A stretch of 61,429 nt of DNA from Saprospiraceae bacterium (GTDB lineage Bacteria; Bacteroidota; Bacteroidia; Chitinophagales; Saprospiraceae): positions 1-61,429 of the forward strand of contig JAJCYI010000199.1 in the NCBI GenBank assembly GCA_029263015.1, given 5' to 3'. Made by a program: the position numbers and the translations under genes. Positions 7,608 to 15,338 of this stretch are shown piece by piece (within the stretch, counting starts at the first letter, position 1; the number at the start of each line of letters is the position of its first letter). A model generated the notes under the pieces. That model ran no database searches. It had not been told where the DNA came from and saw nothing but the letters and a program-made list of their open reading frames with translations.

Positions 7608-8278
7608 CGGCAATCAAAGAACGCCCCATCTTATTCACCGGCGAAATGGTTCGGGCGATATTGGACGGTCGAAAAACTCAGACGCGACGGGCGATTAAAC
7701 AGCAGCCACCACATCAGCCGTTTCAACTGGCCGGAGAAATATCGCGAGACTGGTTTGTCGACAACCGAGACGACAGGAGGCCGCTACCTGATGTCCTTGG
7801 TTACTGGCGAAAGAAATGTCCCTACGGCCAGCCGTACGAAAGGCTATGGGTGCGAGAGACCTGGGGGACGGTACCTATGCGAAAAGTGGGCTCGTGTGCA
7901 TGCCGAGACGATGAAATCATTTTCAAGGCTTCCGATTGCTGCTTGCCGTATGACGATCAATATATCGGAAAATGGAAGCCCTCGATCTATATGCCAAGGT
8001 GGGCGTCTCGAATCCTGCTGGAAATAACCGACATCCGAGTCGAGCGACTGAATGACATCAGCGAGTCCGACGCGACAGAGGAGGGTTTTTACCCGGTTTG
8101 CCATTTTCACGACGAAATGGATGACCAAGGTCAATTGCAAGAGGTTTTTGATTACACAGAAACCCCAGTCGAAGCGGTTTTTGCGGAAACATGGGACAGA
8201 ATCAACGAAAAACGCGGCTTCGGTTGGGCAGAAAACCCTTTGGTCTGGGTCGTTGAATTTGAAAGGATTGAGGCATGA
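7604..8278 (+). CDS. ASCH/PUA-like phage protein
   Basis: 224 aa. The beginning (RPILFTGEMVRAILDGRKTQTRR) is the signature of a phage family with an ASCH-like, PUA-related beta-barrel fold; further matching parts are PYGQPYERLWVRETWG, SIYMPRWASRILLEITDIR-type text and a final FAETWDRINEKRG segment. ASCH domains bind RNA or nucleotides; the exact role in phages is not established. It lies in an ATGA-coupled chain with both neighbours. Confidence 0.7.
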   Translation: MTAIKERPILFTGEMVRAILDGRKTQTRRAIKQQPPHQPFQLAGEISRDWFVDNRDDRRPLPDVLGYWRKKCPYGQPYERLWVRETWGTVPMRKVGSCACRDDEIIFKASDCCLPYDDQYIGKWKPSIYMPRWASRILLEITDIRVERLNDISESDATEEGFYPVCHFHDEMDDQGQLQEVFDYTETPVEAVFAETWDRINEKRGFGWAENPLVWVVEFERIEA

Positions 8279-8706
8279 CTATATTTCTCGTGGCGGCAGG
8301 AATCATCTGGATGGGGCTTGTGCTCTGGGGGCTGTTTTCCAAGTGGCAGGCAACCTACATCGGAAAGCACGACCAGGAAATCATCAACGCCGTTGCCAGA
8401 CATGACCACGAACTGAAGGCGGCGCGAGACAGGCATCGCGAAAAGCTGGCCGAGGTCCGAAAAACAACAGAACGGGTAGTAGGAAAACTAGTTGAAGTTC
8501 GATGCAGCAGGAGTCCTCGTTCTGGCGTGTATTGCATTCAGGTCGAGTTCGATCGGATGCTCGTTGAGCAGTCGTTCATGCGTCGAGATTACCGGGAAAT
8601 TGCTTACGTAGTATCCCGAATGGTCGAATCGGAAATTGGGACTGGGAAGTTTATACAGGGCGCCGACCACAAAGAACGGGCCGAAGCGGAGGCTATTCGG
8701 CTGTGA
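8275..8706 (+). CDS. Single-pass membrane protein with coiled coil
   Basis: 143 aa. A hydrophobic segment of about 22 residues at the N-terminus (IFLVAAGIIWMGLVLWGLF) anchors it, followed by a charged coiled coil (about residues 30-65) and a soluble C-terminal domain. The start overlaps the previous stop by ATGA. No family recognised; the C-terminus faces the cytoplasm or periplasm depending on topology, which cannot be told from sequence. Confidence 0.6.
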   Translation: MTIFLVAAGIIWMGLVLWGLFSKWQATYIGKHDQEIINAVARHDHELKAARDRHREKLAEVRKTTERVVGKLVEVRCSRSPRSGVYCIQVEFDRMLVEQSFMRRDYREIAYVVSRMVESEIGTGKFIQGADHKERAEAEAIRL

Positions 8707-8778
8707 TCCGAGATGGGTCTGGAATCGTTCGTCCGCCGCCACCGCACTTAACACCAAATACGCACGGAAGTAAATACA

Positions 8779-9138
8779 ATGCAGGAAGCACGGCAACAGA
8801 CGCTCGAGCACGCTCTTCGCCCTGGCGATCGGCTTGAACTCTACAAGGGCAATCAGTTCGGCACGCTGGTCGAACACCAGCCGATTTCGCATGGCAATAT
8901 CTTTCTGGTCCGCTTGGAAGACGGTCGCCAGGTCCGCTTGACCAGTAGCCAGGCTTGGTACGCACCCGACCCAGCGGTCCTTCGCTGTAGGTGCGGCCTG
9001 GTCCAGGCGTGCTGGTCCACCAGTGACAAGCGTCGTCACGCTGGTCTCGGCCCAGAACGGCACGACGAGGGCTACGCCATACCCGTTATCCACGACCATC
9101 GCGGCGAACTGGCTGCAGAATTCGGGGAGGTAGTCTGA
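8779..9138 (+). CDS. Hypothetical protein with beta-rich N-terminus
   Basis: 119 aa. Residues 10-55 (LRPGDRLELYKGNQFGTLV, then FLVRLEDGRQVRLTS) suggest a small SH3-like beta barrel, and a single CRCG motif lies near residue 72. The gene starts after a 72-bp gap and ends 2 bp before the replication gene. Unknown function. Confidence 0.5.
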   Translation: MQEARQQTLEHALRPGDRLELYKGNQFGTLVEHQPISHGNIFLVRLEDGRQVRLTSSQAWYAPDPAVLRCRCGLVQACWSTSDKRRHAGLGPERHDEGYAIPVIHDHRGELAAEFGEVV

Positions 9139-9140
9139 CT

Positions 9141-10226
9141 ATGGCTAAAGACCCATCCATGCCGTTTTACGTAAACGACTGGCTCTCCAGCGGTCGAGTC
9201 CTCTGCATGACGCTGGAGCAACAAGGTGCTTACGTGCGTTTGCTCTGTCATTGCTGGGCGTCCCAAGATGCCTCGATTCCCGACGACGATCAGGCCCTCG
9301 CGGTACTCTCTGGCATGGGTGAAGGGTGGTTGAAAAATGGTTGCCCTTTGGTACGCCGTTGCTTCACACCACATCCGCAACTAAAGGGATGCCTAACGAA
9401 CGAACGAATTTATGCACTTTGGGAAGAAAGGCAGATATGGCGCGAAAAGTCACGTAAAGGTGGGCAAAAGAGCGCTGCTAACCGGAGACGTAATAAAGGG
9501 TTAAGTACCTCGAAGGGTGGTAGTAAGGGTGGTCCAGCCACCGTTAAACCAGTGGTTGGAAATTACTTGCAACCAAACGGCAACACTCCGTCTTCGTCTT
9601 CTTCTTCTTTTAATACCCCCACCCCCACTCTAGGCGCTCCATCTAAGAACGACTCAACCCCTCAGTGGGGGGAGGAGGAGGAAGATTTAATTTCTAGAAA
9701 AGTTGCCAGGGCTCCGGACGCAATCAAGGCCGCGATATCCAACGGCTGCCAGCCAGTGCAGGTCCACGATCTGATCGCCCACTACGACGCCCACCAACCA
9801 GCTTGGTCTGCCGGTGCGCTCTACAGCCGACTGCTCGCTCTGCGACCCGGTCAGGACGTCGCCACCCTCTGGCCCGAGCCCGCGAAGGAAGCCAGGGACC
9901 AGCAACGGCGCGAACAGCGACAGGCGGACGACGCCGAGTATCTGCGGAAGCGCGAAGACCAAGCCAAGCAGGTGCAGGCCGACCGGCAGGCTGCAGACGC
10001 CCGGGTCGCCACCCTCGAATCTAGGCACGGCGACGTGATCGACATGCTCGACCGCCAGGGCCTGATCGACCTCATCCGGCAAGCTGAGCCAGCCAACCCT
10101 GAGTTCCACCTGCGTCGATTCGGCAAGACAGGGCTGACCCAGAGTCTGCGGGTGCTGCTGCTGGAATACCTGGAAGTCAGAAGCGAATCAATTGTGAAAT
10201 CCCAAACCCAACCACACTCGCCATGA
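9141..10226 (+). CDS. DUF1376 (YdaU-like) replication protein
   Basis: 361 aa. The N-terminal domain (MPFYVNDWLSSGRVLCMTLEQQGAYVRLLCHCW) is the DUF1376/YdaU pattern of phage replication-initiation proteins, a winged-helix fold. A Ser/Thr/Pro-rich linker follows at about 130-185, then a helical C-terminal domain with a long Gln/Arg/Asp coiled coil (about 245-300). It probably helps load the host replicative helicase on phage DNA; that is inference. The start follows the preceding stop by 2 bp and the next gene overlaps by ATGA. Confidence 0.75.
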   Translation: MAKDPSMPFYVNDWLSSGRVLCMTLEQQGAYVRLLCHCWASQDASIPDDDQALAVLSGMGEGWLKNGCPLVRRCFTPHPQLKGCLTNERIYALWEERQIWREKSRKGGQKSAANRRRNKGLSTSKGGSKGGPATVKPVVGNYLQPNGNTPSSSSSSFNTPTPTLGAPSKNDSTPQWGEEEEDLISRKVARAPDAIKAAISNGCQPVQVHDLIAHYDAHQPAWSAGALYSRLLALRPGQDVATLWPEPAKEARDQQRREQRQADDAEYLRKREDQAKQVQADRQAADARVATLESRHGDVIDMLDRQGLIDLIRQAEPANPEFHLRRFGKTGLTQSLRVLLLEYLEVRSESIVKSQTQPHSP

Positions 10227-10753
10227 AAAGCACTCCACCCGAAACCCCTGAGCGGATCATCCTCGCGGGCGACATGGCCCTGCGGGCTGGAATCGCCATC
10301 GGCAGCACCACGCGCGGCCTGCTCGGGTCGACCGTGATCGACGTGAGCAAGAAACGCAAAAACGTCAGCCTAGCCCGAGCCTTGAAATTCATGGCGATCC
10401 AGATCCGCCTCTTCGCGCTGCAGCACGCCAAGGCGATCGACCTCGTCGCCTACGAAGAACCGGCGATGCACGCCCGTAGTGCCAACAAGCTGCCGCAATA
10501 CGCCATGGTCAGCTCGCTGCTCTGGGCATCGGACGACCTCTGCTGCTCGAACATCGTGAGGCATTGGCCGAGCAGCGTAAAAAAACGGGCGACCGGATCC
10601 GGCAAAGCGACCAAGGCAGACATGATCGACGCCGCCAAGCGGTGGAGCGGCTATGACATCACCGACGACAACGAGGCGGACGCGATGATGCTTCTCAAGG
10701 TGGTATTCGAAGACCTACAAGAACCCGAACCCGTTCAAGAAATCCTGTTTTAA
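10223..10753 (+). CDS. RuvC-like Holliday junction resolvase
   Basis: 176 aa. RNase H-fold signature: LAGDMALRAGIAI with the first catalytic Asp (D17), VAYEEPAMH with the glutamate (about 78-79), and DDNEADAMMLL near the C-terminus with the last acidic pair. These match phage RuvC-like resolvases of roughly this length. It would resolve branched DNA after replication and recombination, before packaging. It is ATGA-coupled to the replication protein. Confidence 0.78.
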   Translation: MKSTPPETPERIILAGDMALRAGIAIGSTTRGLLGSTVIDVSKKRKNVSLARALKFMAIQIRLFALQHAKAIDLVAYEEPAMHARSANKLPQYAMVSSLLWASDDLCCSNIVRHWPSSVKKRATGSGKATKADMIDAAKRWSGYDITDDNEADAMMLLKVVFEDLQEPEPVQEILF

Positions 10754-10775
10754 TTCTAACCACGAAGGAAAAACA

Positions 10776-11441
10776 ATGGCGACCAGCAAAAAACCAGTCA
10801 TCAACGTTCCGGTCAATTACGGCGGGGTGAGCATCGGCGAAAGCACCGCTCGGCTAGGGATCAACATCGACCGGGAAAATCTCGGCATCGATCGGGCGGA
10901 CGATGCGTTTTGCAACCGTCGTCTGCTCGGGTGCGTTGTGTTGGGCCACGCCGAAGAGGACGCGGCCCAGCTCAAGCTGATCGATGGGACCGACCACATC
11001 GTGCGAGGTAGTTTCGACGTGAAGGGATTCCGAGTTGCGACCGACAAGATCGGCACGGGACTCACGTTCTCGCTCAACGACATCGACGTGGGCGAGCTGG
11101 CCAAGTTTTCGAAGGGCTCGGGGCGGCTACTGATCAATGAAGTGGCAGACATACCTGACGACGACAAAGCCGACAGTGGGCACGTGCCTGGCACGCTACG
11201 CACCGAAGGCCCATGGCGTGATGTTTTGCTCGACACCCTGTTCACGCCGGGGCAGGTGATTCGTAAGTCGCTGGCCGCGGCGGGGCTTGAAACGGTGGGG
11301 GACATGTCGGACTACAGCGAGAGTGGCAAGCAGCTCACCGACATCCCAGGGCTCGGGCCGAATAAGGCCGAAGTGGTCGAGGAGCGTCTGATTGAATTTT
11401 ACGCGGACAATCCCGACATGGCCGACCAGGCGAGCACCTAA
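10776..11441 (+). CDS. Early protein with C-terminal helix-hairpin-helix domain
   Basis: 221 aa. The first 150 residues are beta-rich and unrecognised. Residues about 163-208 (LAAAGLETVGDMSDYS, then LTDIPGLGPNKAEVVEERL) form two helix-hairpin-helix units in the order seen in the RNA polymerase alpha C-terminal domain, but the alpha-CTD DNA-contact arginine and asparagine are not conserved, so it may be any HhH domain. Preceded by an aagga ribosome site. It could bind single- or double-stranded DNA. See also the clearer alpha-CTD at 14142-14843. Confidence 0.6.
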   Translation: MATSKKPVINVPVNYGGVSIGESTARLGINIDRENLGIDRADDAFCNRRLLGCVVLGHAEEDAAQLKLIDGTDHIVRGSFDVKGFRVATDKIGTGLTFSLNDIDVGELAKFSKGSGRLLINEVADIPDDDKADSGHVPGTLRTEGPWRDVLLDTLFTPGQVIRKSLAAAGLETVGDMSDYSESGKQLTDIPGLGPNKAEVVEERLIEFYADNPDMADQAST

Positions 11442-11489
11442 CACGCGGCCCAGACCGAACACCACCCTCACAACGGACGGACGGACCCG

Positions 11490-11732
11490 ATGAAGAAAAA
11501 AAAGGCGAAGCACGAGAACATACAGCGGGGAACCCCCCAGTACCTACTCGGCCGCCGGGCATTCGATCCCGACAACCCGGAGCCTGCTTGCCCCTACACG
11601 ACCGGAAAGCCCACCGGGCGCGGCGACGTGCGCTGCGTCGGGTGGTGGGCCGGGTGGCTCGATGCTCGGATCGTGTACCGACTCGGCAATTTTTTCGAGA
11701 ACTGGGACGGCAAAGAAAGGACTTTTGGATGA
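11490..11732 (+). CDS. Rmf/CrpP-fold small protein
   Basis: 80 aa. The pattern (RGTPQYLLGRRAF, then a CPYTTGKPTGRGD turn, then CVGWWAGWLDARI) matches the Rmf/CrpP fold, in which a short helix, an N/CPY turn and a W-xx-GW helix recur. Members include ribosome modulation factor and plasmid- or phage-borne CrpP-like proteins. A ribosome-related role is possible but not shown. Basic lysine-rich N-terminus. ATGA overlap with the next gene. Confidence 0.6.
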   Translation: MKKKKAKHENIQRGTPQYLLGRRAFDPDNPEPACPYTTGKPTGRGDVRCVGWWAGWLDARIVYRLGNFFENWDGKERTFG

Positions 11733-11953
11733 CGACCGCGCCCGAGGAGAGAGACCCTAAGTGCATTCAGTGCGGACGTCGCAAGTCGGTGGTCCGAGTG
11801 GGCGACCTGCTGCATTGCAACCACTGCAACATCGACTTTGACGACGACCCCGACGAAGGGGGCGATTACGGGCGATCTCCTTCACAGCGGATGGAGCGAC
11901 AAGACCGACAGTCTGAGCAGCGGCGTCAACGCAATGGAGGACGACGGCGATGA
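11729..11953 (+). CDS. Small zinc-ribbon protein
   Basis: 74 aa from the ATGA-coupled start. Two cysteine pairs (CIQCGRRK near residue 13 and CNHCNIDF near 31) form a zinc ribbon, followed by an acidic DDDPDEGG stretch and a basic, Gln/Arg-rich tail. Similar small ribbons accompany phage early operons. No specific function. ATGA overlap with the next gene. Confidence 0.55.
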   Translation: MTTAPEERDPKCIQCGRRKSVVRVGDLLHCNHCNIDFDDDPDEGGDYGRSPSQRMERQDRQSEQRRQRNGGRRR

Positions 11954-12276
11954 AAGTGAGAGTCCGAAGAAACGAAGAACGCCGGTCGACAGAGCTCTAC
12001 ACCGAAATCATCGAACAAGAACTACTCCGCGGAATCGATGAGAACGATGGGGAAGAGATAGTCGCGCTATTTCGCGACGTTTTAATTAAAACGTCGATTG
12101 CAACGATCGACCAGCAGATTATGCCAATCGTCGAGATCCAGGTTGCCTCGTTATTCCAAACACTCAATGGACGGGGATACCACCACGAAACGAAATCAGC
12201 AAGCGATGCACATGCAAATCACCAAGCCAATTCAGTGGTTTTATTACCCCGAGCACAAACCCAAGATCCCAGATGA
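11950..12276 (+). CDS. Hypothetical helical early protein
   Basis: 108 aa, starting at an ATGA overlap. The first 75 residues are helical and charged (EERRSTELYTEIIEQELL and following); the last 30 overlap the next gene in another frame and look low-complexity. No family recognised. Confidence 0.5.
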   Translation: MKVRVRRNEERRSTELYTEIIEQELLRGIDENDGEEIVALFRDVLIKTSIATIDQQIMPIVEIQVASLFQTLNGRGYHHETKSASDAHANHQANSVVLLPRAQTQDPR

Positions 12277-12472
12277 CCTGGACAGCGTGGTCGTGATGGC
12301 GTGTCGAAAGCGATACGGAAAAACCGAGACGTGGCTGGTTCACTACGATCGCGAAAAAGGTTGGATTGCCCTTCGCGGGCACTCCGTCAAAAACATTTAC
12401 GCCTGGGCTTATTTGCCCGAGCCAGCACCGGAGTTCACGGATAGCGATCAGGAACAACAGCAATGCCTATAA
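12212..12472 (+). CDS. DUF551-like small phage protein
   Basis: 86 aa (an ATG two codons upstream at 12206 is equally possible). It has the look of the DUF551 type: an IQWFYYPEHKPKIPDDLDSV opening, a hydrophobic strand with a conserved Trp, and a closing YAWAYLPEPAPE motif equivalent to the WMPLPEPP end of that family. The function of the family is unknown. It overlaps the previous gene by 65 bp and the ATPase gene by 10 bp. Confidence 0.55.
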   Translation: MQITKPIQWFYYPEHKPKIPDDLDSVVVMACRKRYGKTETWLVHYDREKGWIALRGHSVKNIYAWAYLPEPAPEFTDSDQEQQQCL

Positions 12473-14127
12473 AACTCAGCCGCAACTTGTCGCTGCCGGA
12501 GGATGCCGTCACTTGGAAGATGGGGCTCATCGGTCGAACCGGCAAGGGAAAAACCAACACGGCCATCGTCATGGCTGAGCAGATGATCGCGGCGGGTTCG
12601 CCTGTGGTGATTCTTGATCCGCAGGGCGATTGGTGGGGTCTGCGCTCGAAATACCAAATTGCGATCTTGGGCGGCGATCATGGCGACATCCCGCTCGACC
12701 CACGTGCCGGTGAAACGGTCGCGGATTTTGTCGTGGCACATCGGCACCCTGTGTTGATTGACCTGTTTGGTATGGGCGAGGCGGAAATGGTTCGCTTTGC
12801 CACCGATTTCGCCAAACGCCTGTGGAGAGAAAACCGCGAAGCCCTGCATATCTTTTTGGACGAGGCCGACCTGTTCGCTCCGCAGTCGGGTGCGAAGGGA
12901 CCGAAGGCACAGTGCCTAGGCGCTTGGCAAAATGTGGTGCGACGTGGTCGGTCGCGCGGCTTGGGCTGCACGATGATTACCCAGCGTGCGGCGGTGCTCA
13001 ACAAAGACTTGCTCACCCAGGCTGACCCGTTGTTTGTGCATGGGCTGAGTGCCTCACGTGACTTGGCAGCGGTAGATGAGTATCTTGATTACTACGGCAT
13101 CGACCGAAAGGCCCGTCGCGGGATCACCGGTCAGATTGCCAAGCTGCAGGTGGGCGAGTGTTTTGTACTTTCGCCCGGCACGCTAGAAATCGACCCTCTC
13201 AAAGTTGCCGTCAAAAAACGAAACTCGTTTGATTCGAGCGCGACACCGCAGGCCGGCAAAACTCGACAGGGACCGCGATCGCTGGCGAAGGTCGACTTGT
13301 CGTCGTTGCAAAAGCAAATGGCCAGCACCATTGAGGAGGCGAAAGCCAACGACCCCAAACTGCTGAAAGAAGAGATACGAAAACTCAAAAAGCAGGTGGG
13401 CAAACAAAAGCCCACGGTCGACCAAGACGCAACCGAGCGTGCGGTCGCCCAAGCAGTAAAAGAGCGTGATCGACATTGGGAGGGCGAGACCAAGAAGTTG
13501 CTCTCGGTGCGATCGAAGCTAGTACGTAGGCTGCACCAGATCAACGACCTGTCGGCAACGAACGGAGAGTCGACCGTTGAGGTCAATGGCCCGCCGCCCG
13601 TTTTGCCCAAGTCGATCCCTGCGAGCACGAAGCGTACACCGACACCGCGCACATCAGAGCGTGCCCAAACCGGAAGCCTACCCAAAGGCGAACTGGCCAT
13701 ACTTAAAGCGGTGGCCATGTACGACGAAGGTGTGCAGCGAGAACAGCTCTCGGTTCTGGCGGGCTATAAACGTTCGAGTCGCGATACCTACGTGCAGCGC
13801 CTGCGCGAAAAAGGATTGGTTGAAACGGAAGGCACAACCCTACTCGCCAGCCCTCTGGGAATTGAAACACTGGGCGACGGTTTCGAGCCGCTTCCAACGG
13901 GAACGGAACTCTATTACTACTGGGCAAGACGGTTGCCTACCGGCGAGAAGGCCGTTCTTGCGTTCGTCTGGTCTGAACATCCGCGAATCGTCTCACGCGA
14001 AGAGATTAGCGACGCCACCGACTATAAGCGGTCGAGCAGAGACACGTACCTGAAGCGGCTCAAATCACGCCTCTTGGTGATTACCTCGGCTAGCGGAGTC
14101 CGAGCCAGCGACCTTTTGTTTGATTGA
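12463..14127 (+). CDS. HerA/FtsK-like ATPase with tandem winged helices
   Basis: 554 aa. Walker A is GRTGKGKT (24-31) and Walker B is HIFLDEAD (129-136), with a sensor-like ITQR near 173, fitting the HerA/VirD4 (DUF87) DNA-pumping ATPases. Residues about 290-350 are coiled coil. The C-terminus holds two related winged helices, each with the YKRSSRDTY-xx-RL core (about residues 430 and 525). Such an ATPase is unusual in a phage that also has a terminase. It may pump or process DNA with the recombination genes, or belong to a defence or partition function; the role is open. Confidence 0.75.
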   Translation: MPIKLSRNLSLPEDAVTWKMGLIGRTGKGKTNTAIVMAEQMIAAGSPVVILDPQGDWWGLRSKYQIAILGGDHGDIPLDPRAGETVADFVVAHRHPVLIDLFGMGEAEMVRFATDFAKRLWRENREALHIFLDEADLFAPQSGAKGPKAQCLGAWQNVVRRGRSRGLGCTMITQRAAVLNKDLLTQADPLFVHGLSASRDLAAVDEYLDYYGIDRKARRGITGQIAKLQVGECFVLSPGTLEIDPLKVAVKKRNSFDSSATPQAGKTRQGPRSLAKVDLSSLQKQMASTIEEAKANDPKLLKEEIRKLKKQVGKQKPTVDQDATERAVAQAVKERDRHWEGETKKLLSVRSKLVRRLHQINDLSATNGESTVEVNGPPPVLPKSIPASTKRTPTPRTSERAQTGSLPKGELAILKAVAMYDEGVQREQLSVLAGYKRSSRDTYVQRLREKGLVETEGTTLLASPLGIETLGDGFEPLPTGTELYYYWARRLPTGEKAVLAFVWSEHPRIVSREEISDATDYKRSSRDTYLKRLKSRLLVITSASGVRASDLLFD

Positions 14128-14141
14128 AAGCAAGAACCACG

Positions 14142-14843
14142 ATGACCAAGCCAGAAAAATACACCCCTGAAAAAGTTGTGATCGCGCTAAAAAAATGCAA
14201 CGGCGTCCGAAGCCGTGCCGCGGCACAGCTGGGATGCTCGGTACAAACCATCGCAATAAAAATCCAACAAGCCAAAGAGAAGGGGCTCGATGTGCCACCG
14301 ACGAAGTATCGTCGTGGTGCTGATTGCGAAAACATGGGGATGCGAGGGCGATCCGTGACGATCGCAGACGATTTCGAGAGTCTGCCTCCCGCGCCGCTTT
14401 ACGACAAAGAGCCAACCCTAGATGACCGAGAGCCGGTATCGCAGATCGCCGTCGACCCGGAGCTGGTGCGCAATGCTGGCAACACCTACGGGCCGCGAAT
14501 TGATTATCACCTGGGTGCGCAGAACTTTGGCGCTGCTCACGCAGTGATCGAAGAGGCGAAGCGAGACTCGATGGGCAAAGGCGACACCACACCCCTGCTC
14601 GAAATGACGCTCGCTGATCTCGGCATACCGACGCGGATTTGCAATACGCTCGATGAAGGTTTTGAGATACTCCGCATTGGTGACCTTGCCCACCACCACG
14701 TAGCGAAGATTATGAGCACGCCTAATTTTGGGACGCTGTCGATGGACGCGGTTTGGCATTCGGTGTTGAAGTTAGCCGCCGAGCGGGATCAGCTACGCGA
14801 GGCGGCGGAGTATGAACTCAAAACCTTAAAGGAGAAACGATGA
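14142..14843 (+). CDS. Fis-type HTH fused to RNA polymerase alpha-CTD-like domain
   Basis: 233 aa from ATG 14142. Residues 8-40 (EKVVIALKKCNGVRSRAAAQ and following) are a Fis-type helix-turn-helix. Residues about 155-213 align with the C-terminal domain of RNA polymerase alpha: TLADLGIPTRICNTL, then RIGDLA, then MSTPNFGTLS. R165, N168, G197 and S200 fall at the places of E. coli alpha R265, N268, G296 and S299, which contact UP-element DNA. It is probably a transcription regulator that mimics or replaces alpha-CTD at promoters. The next gene is ATGA-coupled. Confidence 0.75.
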   Translation: MTKPEKYTPEKVVIALKKCNGVRSRAAAQLGCSVQTIAIKIQQAKEKGLDVPPTKYRRGADCENMGMRGRSVTIADDFESLPPAPLYDKEPTLDDREPVSQIAVDPELVRNAGNTYGPRIDYHLGAQNFGAAHAVIEEAKRDSMGKGDTTPLLEMTLADLGIPTRICNTLDEGFEILRIGDLAHHHVAKIMSTPNFGTLSMDAVWHSVLKLAAERDQLREAAEYELKTLKEKR

Positions 14844-15034
14844 GCTACTTCAGGGAAACTATCTTCGTGATCATATTCGCGACTATGGTCGTGATGCTGG
14901 TGTTTTTCATAGGCTTTGCCGCAGGTAAAAGCGGCGAACGTCAGCGAGCAATAAAAGCAGGCGTTGCCCGATACGAGTGTACGCCGGAGGGCGAGAGGTG
15001 TTTTAGATATTTGAAATTGGAGGTTAATCAATGA
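14840..15034 (+). CDS. Small single-pass membrane protein
   Basis: 64 aa. Residues about 7-28 (TIFVIIFATMVVMLVFFIGF) form one membrane segment; the rest is a short basic tail with two cysteines. Starts at an ATGA overlap and ends with an ATGA overlap to a 31-aa ORF. Unknown role. Confidence 0.55.
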   Translation: MSYFRETIFVIIFATMVVMLVFFIGFAAGKSGERQRAIKAGVARYECTPEGERCFRYLKLEVNQ

Positions 15035-15126
15035 GTTACGACGAGTTGCCAGAAGATCGTGAATATCCTGACATGACTGCGTGCATAGACGAAATCCGCC
15101 GTCTAAAGAATCTGAAAGAACAATAG
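15031..15126 (+). CDS. 31-aa ORF, probably N-terminal part of a split gene
   Basis: ATG at 15031 overlaps the previous TGA. The peptide is acidic and helical (CIDEIRRLKNLKEQ at its end). Just before its stop a second frame opens (+1) and continues for 60 codons with protein-like sequence but no usual start codon. The two together would make a protein of about 90 aa. It may be a frameshifted gene, a programmed +1 shift, or a base error. Confidence 0.4.
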   Translation: MSYDELPEDREYPDMTACIDEIRRLKNLKEQ

Positions 15127-15304
15127 ATTCAAGTGCTGCGTCAGTGACGAGGCACTCCACATCACCGAAGTTTATTTGTCCGAAACCGGTCGCGTCAACG
15201 TTACCTATAACCCAGACAATAAAACGAGAAGCCGAATCGGTCGCACGTTTGCTTACGACGACTTTTGCGCCGCCCTGGTGCGGATGATTGAGGAGAAACC
15301 CTGA
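15116..15304 (+). pseudogene. Out-of-frame continuation of the 15031 ORF
   Basis: From the TGA at 15113-15115 to the stop at 15302-15304 this frame encodes RFKCCVSDEALHITEVYLS, then VNVTYNPDNKTRSRIGR and a final FCAALVRMIEEKP, a credible small alpha/beta domain. No ATG or GTG precedes it in frame (only an internal TTG at about 15173). The stop overlaps an ATG (TGATG) that opens a 12-codon ORF leading by ATGA into the Dam-like methyltransferase, so translation seems coupled through the stretch. Confidence 0.4.
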
Positions 15305-15338
15305 TGTTTGGTCTGGCCCGAGGAGGTGCAAGAACCCG

